Below are positions 38,955-64,000 of a DNA stretch of 64,000 bases, in pieces. A program made the translations under genes and the position numbers. The DNA is from Tubulanus polymorphus (lineage: Eukaryota > Nemertea > Palaeonemertea > Tubulaniformes > Tubulanidae). The stretch spans positions 3,644,001-3,708,000 of the forward strand of contig NC_134036.1 of NCBI RefSeq assembly GCF_964204645.1, in the 5' to 3' direction. Below the pieces are notes generated by a model. The model was not told where the DNA came from. It was given only the letters and a program-made list of their open reading frames with translations, and did no database searches. Each line of letters opens with the position of its first letter. The first letter of the stretch is position 1.

Positions 38955-39330
38955 CGTGGAACTGGATCCAGAGTTGAATAAAACCGACGCATAAGTGTAG
39001 AACTGGGTTCAGAGTCAAAATTGAACCAACACAACTGTGGAGCTATTTTCAGAGTCGAATTAAAAACCCGGACAGCTGTGAAACTGAGTTCAAGAGTCAA
39101 ATTAAACACACACATCTGTGGAACTTGGTCCAATCTATACTGACACAACTGTGGAACTGGGATCCAAACACTCAAAACACCGTGGAACTGGATCTAAATG
39201 GAAATAAACTCATACTCCACTCATAACCGTGGCAATGCACCCATAAAATGTGATTCGCCACTTATAGCGGAACTGAATCCATAGTGAAATGAAATTGAAA
39301 CCGCACGACACTGTGGTCAATTGAATACAT
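38955..39330. repeat. Diverged tandem repeat (ACTGTGGAACTGG unit)
   Basis: Units of roughly 40-50 bp contain ACTGTGGAACTGG(A/G)TCCAGAG followed by TCAAATTAAAC. The same motif recurs at 56340-56515 and, as single copies, at about 2165 and 59412. Confidence 0.7.
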
Positions 39331-39872
39331 TATTAACTCAGCGTTTGAATGATGTTATTCAAAAATATAAGGCGTTTAAGTCATCAAATCAGGATAAAAC
39401 CGAACACGATTAATGCATTAACATTGGCGCAACTAATTCAGAATTTCAACCCGAAACAAAACAGCAAAACCATCATATTTCTAAAACAATGCACCGTTGC
39501 TTTTTGTGCCTAAACAAGACGGGTTCGTTGTGATGAAACTGGTTTTAATGCACGCTTATGGGAATCGATTCACAATCATTTCATTTTCCTATAGTTTCGA
39601 TGAAAAATACGCCAAATCGTCCCCGACCAGTTACACGGCTGGCCGAAAAAGATCAAAAGATTTGGTAGTCAGTTTAGAAATTTGGGATTTCAGAAATATT
39701 CGTTGCAAATGGCAAAAACGTCAATTTAACCGGGTTTGGTCCAGTGATTCGTGACAATATTTTTGTTTATTGCTATTTTTCGTAATGTGGAAATTGAAGA
39801 TTTTAGAATCTGGAATTCCTTTAAAAAGCAACTCGCATAATCCTGAGTTCCCGTAAAATCATCATTTATCGA

Positions 39873-40046
39873 TGAAGGACCTGGCTGGCCGCCAATCAAC
39901 ATTACATTGCTTTTTTCAAAATCACGATAAACCTAACCATAAAAGACCCGACAGCTATAGAACTGAACTGATTACAAATTTTATTCAAATTTACAAAATG
40001 ACCCGACCACTGCGGAGAAACCAGGTATCATTTTCTAGCCTTAAAC
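39873..40046. mobile_element. Partial MITE of the GATACCTTGTTTCTCC family
   Basis: The right end GGAGAAACCAGGTATCATTT and interior (TTACAAAATGACCCGACC) match the 50596-50802 element. The left terminal repeat is not recognisable. Confidence 0.5.
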
Positions 40047-41439
40047 TGTATGACGATTTGTAAAAGCAAAATTCTTTGAATTATTATTGGCTACCCGCTA
40101 CACACCTTGTCAACGGGACCGTATCTACATTTTCTGTCGTAGAAATACAACGTACTTTCAATTAGCGAGTCGTGAAGCGCCTCAGTCTCGGTTGCTATGG
40201 TAATTTCTGTATCGCGTCGCTAACTCTGTCCGACTATACGCAGGAATGTTAGATCGAATTATTACGTGTTTATATGACATGCTCGTCCGATTTATGAAAT
40301 CATACGGCCAGAAAATTGAGCCTACGCATTTTGCTTTTTTACCGATCGTTTACCGCGGAAAGGCCTGACAGACATATAGGCTAAATTTTTGTTTCAAAAG
40401 GCTATCCAGTTTACTATAATTAAATTGAAGTTATCAACAAAATGAAGAAGAAAACTGCGAAAGTAATTTGACGTTTTTGAAAATGGCTCGTATAGAATTG
40501 AGTGGAAACGTCAAATATTTGTATATCTACCTTGGTAGTTTTTCATCCATATTTTGGCCGACGACCATCTTGACCATAGCAATAATATTTTTTTAAAAAC
40601 AGTTCAGTCAAAAATCGAACCTCTATAAATTCAACACTGGGACGCGGAATCACATGTACATAACCGAATATTGTTATACAGATCCGTGATTCGGGGATAA
40701 ACACTTTTCTTAACGAACTGGGTCCACACAGTCCGACCAGCGCCTACTGTCGAATGTGGGTCTACGACTGTCTATGATTGAATCCTTCTGTGAAGTTGAC
40801 TAATTTCTAATTTAATCGAGAAATTGGATCGAAATCTTCGATTTTACGCGAAATGAAATTCTGTAAAAAATCCCTTACCTGTATATAGAAATATGTATAT
40901 GTCCTCAAGCCCAAAGTGTACTAACGGTCACGATGTCCGATTCATATTTGTTTCCAAATGTTCCTCTCTTACGGTCCTAGTAACATCTAACGAGTTTGAT
41001 ACCAGCAGCGCAGTCGCGATCAAAGACTAAACGTTAATAGTTGTTCTCGTGTGACATCAAACGAACGAATACATCAATATCAATTTTGAGACGTATTACT
41101 CGTCTAATAACTCCATCAAATACGATACGTGATGAAAACCGTGAAGGTATACGATAATGTGTAGTAAATATAAAATCCCGTAAAGCGCCTAAAGCGCGGC
41201 GTATTATACAGGGATTCTTTTTTTAATTCAGATCCGACTCGAGACCAAAAAGGTTGAAATAAGTTCACCACGCGACGCATCCTTGTACGTGTTAGCGATC
41301 AATATGTAGGGAAAACTAATTGAAGTTGAAAAGGAATTCTGTCTCTTTTTTTTCGGTGGAACTCCGATTCTATGAAGTCGGTAACCAATTCATTGTAATA
41401 TTCTACTATGCGAATATGCAAAAGCTACCAGGCATCATG

Positions 41440-41900
41440 GCAATGTAGTAGATTTGCTGACTAATATAATGTCTAATGTCTGTTGCTTGTTCATTTTCAA
41501 TTAAGAAAGCCTCAGATGAATTAGTTGATCGCGAATCATATACCAGGTATATATGATTTTTTGTCGGTTTTCTTAATGGGTAACAGAAATCCTGAAAACA
41601 GTTTTCAACCATCAAAAATGTCTCAGGTGAAGTAGTGAACACACGTGAAACGTGTGGACGATCAGTTAGTTTTTGATGATCAAAACTGAAAACATGTGAA
41701 GTCTGGACGATCAGTTTTTTATGTTCAAAAATAATCTAAGATGAAGTACTGAACAGGTGTGAAGTGTGGACGATCAGTTTTCGAAAGTGAGCTGATAAAA
41801 TGTCTTAAGCCTTGTGTTCGTATTAGTTCATTTTTTCGATGCGAAAAATTGTAAGCGAAGTTACGAACTGAAGCGTAATTGAGACGATCAAACATTGGAA
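41440..41900. repeat. 110-bp repeat family, locus 2
   Basis: About four diverged units with TTCATTTTCAATTAAGAAAG, CTCAGGTGAAGTA, GAACACACGTGAAACGTG and GACGATCAGTTTTT, in the gene-free stretch between the EML-type gene and EXD2. Confidence 0.8.
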
Positions 41901-42292
41901 GAATGGTGATGAAAAAGGATCGAATGTAGGCTGTTGAGAGTTGCAGGGCCCGTGCCGCCAAATAATAATGGTGCACGCTCATGTACTGGCATCACGACAT
42001 CGGTTCGTTATACATTTACATAAAAATACGAACCACCAGAATATCAGACGTATTACGGTAATTAATGTTGCTGGTCTCGCGCTCGAGTGTTTTGTCAAGA
42101 AAATAATTGGCAACTTATCAAAACCCGTTCACGGCAACTCGAGTATCAATCAATTAACGGTTTATTTTGTACTCGACTAATCGTACAAGCTCTAACCGTA
42201 TAATGGCTTTATTATTTTCAATATCGTCATGGTGATTATACGACAACGAACCGCGTCTGTGCCAAATTTGACGTTTTTATTCGTTCCAATGG

Positions 42293-42392
42293 GTAAGGCT
42301 AGAAAATGGATATACCTAATGTTTCTAATTTCGGCCGAGCTTAAAAGTTGATCCGGCCGCTGACAGTTGAGATAAATTTGAATATGCCGGTC
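42293..42392. mobile_element. Left-end fragment of the GATACCTTGTTTCTCC MITE family
   Basis: AAGGCTAGAAAATGGATATACC with GAGCTTAAAAGTTGATCCGG matches the left third of the 50596-50802 element. The right terminal repeat is missing. Confidence 0.45.
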
Positions 42393-42664
42393 ATTTGCAT
42401 ATTGATTTTTCACGCGTGTCGCTATATTAGCTCTCCCCAACCCTCTTTTCCTAAACGGCCCGTTAGATGGCAAACATGCGCTCGAAATAATCTCTCTCCA
42501 GCGTCCTGCGGGAGGATAGAAAATTAACTTAAAAGAACATGCTGAAAAAATGAGACGTTTTACCTTGATAAGTTGTAATCTGGACGGGATGTCCTGCGAT
42601 ACAAAAGAAACGAATGCAAACGGATATTTTATTTTATTCACGAACGTTATTGGTAAAGCGATGT

Positions 42665-42710
42665 GCCATAACTCCCGGGTCAAGGAACATGTCTCAACCC
42701 GGTAGATGGC
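42665..42710. repeat. Diverged copy of the CCGGTAGATGGC foldback
   Basis: GCCATAACTCCCGGGT at the left and CAACCCGGTAGATGGC at the right form an imperfect inverted repeat matching the element at 1746-1797. Confidence 0.5.
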
Positions 42711-43349
42711 TGAACATTAAATTATAATGGTGTACAATTCACAACGTTATTATAGATTATGTATGACAAAAAATTTTTAGATTATTGTCTTAAGATTTGA
42801 ATTATCATTTCATATTTATTTCAATAATTAAGTAATAAAAATGTCAAATCCACCTTAAAACCAAAGATGCAAAACTGCGAAAAAGTTTCTGACTCTGAAT
42901 TTTCATTGCGGGTTTGACATTCTAGTTCCTAATTTGCGACATTTAATTCAATCTCAACTCTATTTCCAAAACGTAGCTTTCAAATGTTTAATGGTGCCCG
43001 CTTTTTTGTTTTCAGAATCAATAGTTAACAGTTACATAGAATGTATGGCTTATGCCAAAAGCCAACCGCTAAACAGATGGCGAGTTTGACGGTTAAGAAG
43101 AATGAAACAGCCGATATGATCAGAAATATTTAATGTTATTTCCAGGGGCATTTGAGAGACATTGTACAGAGAAATCTAGAAGAAAGATTACCCCACAACA
43201 GATTCTCAATAGTTTGCAAGAGAAAATTGCGAAGGGAACACGCGCTCCTCGTCTGAATCCGCCTCTGGGTTACCACAACATTTACCTAAAAACTGCAAAT
43301 AATACCAACGATCTTTCATTTTCATCCGTAGAACTAAATTGCACCGAAA

Positions 43350-46159
43350 TCATAAACTGTTCTTTAACCGATTTTCATATTCTTCTAGCTCCCGATGGCT
43401 GTGATCGACCGACCAGCATTCCGGTAAAAACCGCGGCTTCATCGTGTCGATAAAATGTTGCCTCCATTCGCGTTCGAATCGTATCAAACCTTCGTTTCTG
43501 GCGACGAACTCGACGACTTTTTTGCCGTGCGGCACGAAATCGTCGTTCGTCTCGTTCGGGTCGAGCTCGAGGACGGCTCCGAGCAGTTCGTCGTTGAGTT
43601 CGCGTACGTTACAGTAATCCTTCACCACTTTGCGTAACGCCGCTAGTCGCGGTTCGGGAATTTTGGCCGTACGGTTCAGCAACGCCTTCGCCGCGCTTTG
43701 CACCCGCACGATTTGCCGGTTTCGTTTGACCGACGTCTCCTCGGAGCCGACCGGCGCCGAACACCGGTCGGCCAGTCGCTGGCGCTCGATCGAGTCGTGA
43801 ATACCGCTGCGGTGGTGGCACCGCACGCACATCAGCAGGACGTCGTGCGAACGGTGGCTTTTCATCACCGCCGGGAAGTATTTTCGATACTCGTGCGGAA
43901 CGACGTTTTTGCGGATGTACGACTCGCCGTAGCCGCACACGACGCACACGTTCTCTTTAAAGTGGAGGTAGTAGTTGCGGTCGGACTGCGGTCGCCCGGA
44001 CGGTTCGAACGTCAAGCGTACGACGAGCGGCTCGTCGTTCACTTTCACTCCTAAACCTGAAAAAGATGCGAAAACAAAATATAAAACCTCTTTCGTTGGG
44101 GCGAAAATTCTCTCCTTGTTTCCTACTATATTGATAGAATGGTTTTTGCACGTCCCGGAACAGTATGCATGGATTGAGGGATCAAAATCTGCGACCGTTT
44201 TTTGAAAGTGTGAAGATAAAATGTCTAATATCTGGTGTTTGTAGTTCATTTTAAATTGAAAATGTCTCAGGTGAAGTACTGAACACATGTGAAGTGTGGG
44301 CGATCAGTTTGTGAAAGTGCGCAGATGAAATGTCTAATGTCTAGTGTTTGAAGTTCATTTTCAATTAGAAATGTTTCAGGTGAAGCACTGAACACGTGTG
44401 AAGTATGGACGATCACGCATTGGAAGAAAAGTGATAAATTAACACATTTCTTAGGTCTAGGTTGAATACCAGCAGTGCCAAATTAAACAATGTTACCTTT
44501 TTGAATGTACCATTCGGCCTTCTTCAAATCGCACGTGCACAAAAGCTGTCCGTCGGGCGCTTGCAGCTGGCAGTTGTGATACAGCGGGTTCTGGCGCACC
44601 GAATAACCGGTCAGTTTTTTAACGCTCGTCTCGCCGCACGGAACAGGCTGCTGTTTACGAGAAACGTTGCGAGGAGAATTCGCTTCACTGGATGCCTTGT
44701 ATTTCGAATCCAGAATACCTGAAAAAATAATTGAGCGACATACGATGAAAAATAAATTATTATATTATTGATACTATATTCAGACAAACAGTAATGCTTT
44801 TGTTTTGGACCCAATTTCATAGTTGTGAGTTAAGATTTCACTTGGAGTTAACTCATTCAAAATGAACTAATTTTAACTCAGAGTTTAAGGGTCCCGAAGA
44901 TCGAACTTAGATAAATCTAGAAAATTTCACATAACATTACGCATAACCCCTGGCTTTTGAATGGAGGCAAATTTCCCATTCTTAAAGTTCTTCAAACGTT
45001 GACCCTAAACTACTCCACCTAGAGACTATACCGTATGTACGAAGCCTTGCCAGTATATGGGGGGATGACGCTATTGAAAGGTCCAATCACAAGGGGAATC
45101 TTACAGTTGTAATCTTATGGAAGGTCTACGACTCTGACTTTAAACTTTCTCGGACAAAAACTCGAATAATTTTTTTTTTGCCGACGGACAAAAACTCGAA
45201 ATATTTTTTTTTTTTTCGTTTTCTAACTTATTTACCGATCCTAAACTCGCTAAACTCCTAAACTCGTACTAAGGTGGTCCAATATTGTCCGAGTAAGGTG
45301 AGGCTTACTGTACGAATTGTGAGAACCCGTGTAACCTACCTTGACAAGCGGCTTTTGCCGTATACGTAAATATCGCCTCTAACGTTTCGAGCTGCGCCAT
45401 CGTCGTCGTTAACTTATTATGTTTTTTGTTCGCCAAATTCTCCAAGTTCAACTCGGTGAAAATGTCTACGGCGACCAGCGCGTCGTTGGCCGCGTATTCG
45501 ATCTGCACCGGCGACAGAGAATCCGCTTCCCAATCGCCGCAACGCACCGACGAATCTTTATCGACGTCTTTACCGAGGATCAGTCGGCTTAGACCCTTCA
45601 GTCCGAGGCCGTTACCGTCGCGAAGTTCGGCCCGTATCCGCGGTCGATGCGCGCGACTACGCGCGGCCACGTTCCGCAAGTCGACGCAGCCGCGCGTCTC
45701 CAGCCCGTAGTCGGCGAGCAGCAGCTTGGCGTCGTCGAGAATTCCGACGCCGAATTTCAGGATCGTCCGATCGCGAAGCACGTCGACCAAACCGTCCGGA
45801 ACGGAGTCGAGCTTACTGAGTCGTATCAGCGCGCAGAAGCCGGTCTGAGTGGCGAGTTGGAGCAGAGCGACCGGGCGACGGACACCGGCGCTACTTACCC
45901 ATTCGCAGTCTAATCCCAGCACCGGTATCCGTTTTAGCTCGCTTAGGAGTTCGGCCTCGACGCCGTCGTCCCATTTCGAACGGGAATCGACGCAAACTAC
46001 GGTCTCTTTTTTACGACGTAATTTACGCTTGAGAATTTTCTCTTTTCGTCGATTAGCGTCTAACAGTTTCCTTCTGTTGGTTATGAACCAAAACCCGAAC
46101 GTACCGGCAGCTGCGGCGGCCACCAGCGCGGCTAAAGCCAGTTGAGTTGTTCGCTTCAT
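43350..46159 (-). CDS. EXD2: EXD2, 3'-5' exonuclease domain-containing protein 2
   Basis: Three exons, 46159-45340, 44718-44497 and 44056-43350, splice in phase (1, then 1) into 582 aa. Residues 7-27 form an N-terminal membrane anchor followed by a Lys/Arg-rich stretch, as in EXD2 proteins anchored at the outer mitochondrial membrane or ER. The DEDDy exonuclease is complete: GLDCEWV (Asp84, Glu86), KFGVGILDDAKLL (Asp142/143) and QIEYAANDALVAV (Tyr222, Asp226). The C-terminal part has an HNH-like zinc module: CVVCG, then NVVPHEYRKYFP, then CVRCHH. The family degrades single-stranded DNA/RNA ends and is linked to double-strand-break resection and mitochondrial translation. The gene lies 1.3 kb downstream of USP8 on the same strand. 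An AATAAA (reverse of TTTATT at 42815) lies about 530 nt past the stop. Confidence 0.93.
44205..44425. repeat. 110-bp repeat family, locus 3
   Basis: Two units of the GTTCATTTTCAATTAGAAATG / GAACACATGTGAAGTGTGG repeat lie in the second intron of EXD2 (44496-44057), making up about half of that intron. Confidence 0.85.
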
Positions 46160-46302
46160 TTTAGAAAGTTATACGTATATATCTATAAAATGGAATAACA
46201 ATAAGTGAAGATAAGATAAAAAAAACCCACTATTTACAAATTAAAAGAAATCTAAAATCGAGAATTTATTTATTGAAACAATCTAAAATATAAGAACACG
46301 AC

Positions 46303-46333
46303 GTTTCGATCTGACACTAGAGATCATCGTCAG
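46303..46333 (-). ncRNA. Hammerhead-ribozyme-like core (CTGACGA variant)
   Basis: On the minus strand CTGACGA is followed by a GATCT...AGATC hairpin and GAAACG. It differs from the consensus CUGAUGA box by one base, so activity is doubtful, but the layout equals that at 21828-21858. Confidence 0.45.
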
Positions 46334-47334
46334 CCTTGTTGTATAAAACATGTACAAATTGATACATGGCACACGAATACATGAAGCGATCTTGCAGTAA
46401 ATGCGAAATCCCTGGGGAGTTGGGGGGCACCCTTGGGAAATTTGAAAAAATCAGGAAAAAGATCATTTAAATTCTGGGCATCATAGTGATTCTAGAACAA
46501 AATGGCCCGCAATAATTTGCCACTGTATATGTGTAACTTTCAGGTGATATACGTGGGAATGAGTAATTAATGGAATAAAGCAAACCGATCTTGGCCGACG
46601 GCACCTGATTATGACGAATAAATAAAAATTTGAATTCAAAATAATTATGATGAATAAATATGAATTTGAATTGATGAAGAGTCGTTCACGGCTTTCCCGA
46701 AATTCAATCAAATTTTGTTGACGACATAAAACAGGTGCCCGATCACTGAGCACTTACCTCGCCGGTTCGAGTACGAATTGATGCCGGTTCAGACAGATAA
46801 ATATATTCTCTCGTTTAACACAAATCCCCACAGCACTTACAAGCCATTCAATTACCGAAAATGCAAAAAGCTTTTTAGACCGCAAAATTGCCTTCAATCT
46901 TTAGACCCAGATTGTGCTGCCATCTAGTGAGATTACATGATCATGGCCGGCAGTAGCTGGTGGCGCGAAGCTTTGAAAACGTCAGCTTTTTATCTTCAGC
47001 TGTTACCTACGATAGTTTTAGCCGTTTTGGTAGTAGTTGGTCACACTGAGGGAAACTGCGTGTATATACTGATTAATCATCGGTTATATAGTCAGTAGTC
47101 GACCATTTTGGGTTATGTAAGCCGTTGTATGTCATTGAAGGAAACTGCGCTGGCGCAACTGATGATGGTGGCGGTGACATGTTGATCGATCAAAACCTGG
47201 CAAATTTTCTTTTATTAACTATATATACATATAATTTATTCAAACATCAATTAAAGATTTACACGATAATAATAATACAAGTATGTTTTGGTACTAATTT
47301 TTCCCATTTACGATGGCAAATAACCGCGCGCGTA

Positions 47335-47340
47335 TTTATT
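47335..47340 (-). terminator. Candidate polyadenylation signal of USP8
   Basis: AATAAA on the minus strand about 107 nt beyond the USP8 stop codon at 47447-47449. Position fits a short 3' UTR; not otherwise proven. Confidence 0.4.
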
Positions 47341-47446
47341 CTTTTAAGAATAATCTACACAAACAATAGGTAACATTGAAATGAAAGGTGGTTCTCGGTT
47401 ATCCGTCAGCTCAATGGTGCATCATCGTCATCATCAGTATGCTTCA

Positions 47447-63761
<16,315 letters not shown>

Positions 63762-63856
63762 CTGAAAACGTTAGAATGATAATCATTTCCCTGACTATTC
63801 CCCGATGTGTACCGACAGATCAGTCATTCCTGGATATGAGGAGTTTTCGAGGAGTT

Positions 63857-64000
63857 TTAACCCTTTCAGTGCTGGCTAATTAATACCCTATAGTGCTGAA
63901 GATAATTTGAAAATTCTGAAAAATTCCACCCTAGTGTGTTGAATAATGGGAATAGCACTATAGTGCCTCTACACCGCGGCGCAGTGTATCGTTAGTTACT
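63857..64000. mobile_element. piggyBac-like MITE, second copy, cut by window edge
   Basis: TTAACCCTTTCAGTGCTGGC starts a copy that matches the 57579-57875 element in reverse orientation up to the window end (GTGTATCGTTAGTTACT). The far end is outside the window. Confidence 0.75.

Larger units (their letters stand above)
36544..43349. other. 6.8 kb with no supported gene
   Basis: This separates the start of the EML-type gene from the end of EXD2 and should include the EML-type promoter, which I could not define. It holds a hammerhead-like hairpin (37865-37893), a poly-C tract (38161-38170), a tandem repeat (38955-39330), a MITE piece (39873-40046), the 110-bp repeat (41440-41900) and foldback copies near 42300-42710. 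A minus-strand frame at 38537-38270 ends at a possible donor (CAG|GTAAAT) but has no recognisable domain and no partner exon. Confidence 0.5.
46160..47446. other. USP8-EXD2 intergenic interval
   Basis: No exon seen. It should contain the EXD2 promoter and the USP8 3' UTR. On the minus strand AATAAA (TTTATT at 47335-47340) lies about 107 nt past the USP8 stop and is a plausible polyadenylation signal. A hammerhead-like motif is at 46303-46333. Confidence 0.6.

Noticed and set aside
42192-42683. 163-aa minus-strand frame
   Set aside because: No domain or composition typical of protein, overlaps MITE and foldback fragments, and no splice partners.
43133-43453. 106-aa plus-strand frame at the end of EXD2
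   Set aside because: Antisense to the EXD2 3' end with no domain of its own.

Overview
This is a eukaryotic nuclear window. It has spliced genes with GT-AG introns, intronic microsatellites and minisatellites, and many small transposon remnants. A receptor of the GRL101 type (LDLa + leucine-rich repeats + rhodopsin-like 7TM) and divergent peptide-type GPCRs suggest a marine lophotrochozoan such as a mollusc, annelid or nemertean. The phylum is inference; no rRNA or mitochondrial marker is present.

Layout. 1-4510: no convincing gene; a 0.95 kb minisatellite, a tRNA-derived SINE-like fragment and diverged repeats. 4511-36543 (minus): one very large gene that I could assemble as 28 phase-consistent coding exons (1220 aa). 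Its N-terminal third is EF-hand-like, resembling vertebrate C1orf87/CREF, and the rest is an EML-type HELP domain plus WD40 propellers. Three other genes lie inside its introns. A tandem pair of intronless GPCR genes sits in the last intron, same strand; the second copy is frameshifted. A 1928-aa chimeric receptor (CUB, C-type lectin, LDLa, LRR, 7TM) sits in intron 5, opposite strand. 36544-43349: no supported gene, only repeats. 43350-46159 (minus): EXD2, a DEDDy exonuclease with an HNH-like C-terminal part. 47447 to beyond 63761 (minus): USP8, a deubiquitinase; 23 exons from the rhodanese domain to the stop are complete and in phase, and the N-terminus lies outside the window. A further intronless GPCR (55368-56321, plus) is nested antisense in a USP8 intron.

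How genes relate: the EML protein is probably a microtubule or ciliary factor. USP8 acts in endosomal receptor sorting and EXD2 in nucleic-acid processing. No shared pathway is evident; the striking structural theme is repeated nesting of GPCR genes in introns of large housekeeping genes. Much of the remaining sequence is foldback/MITE elements, a 110-bp repeat present at four loci, 60-bp minisatellites, and short hammerhead-ribozyme-like motifs of the kind carried by Penelope-like retroelements.
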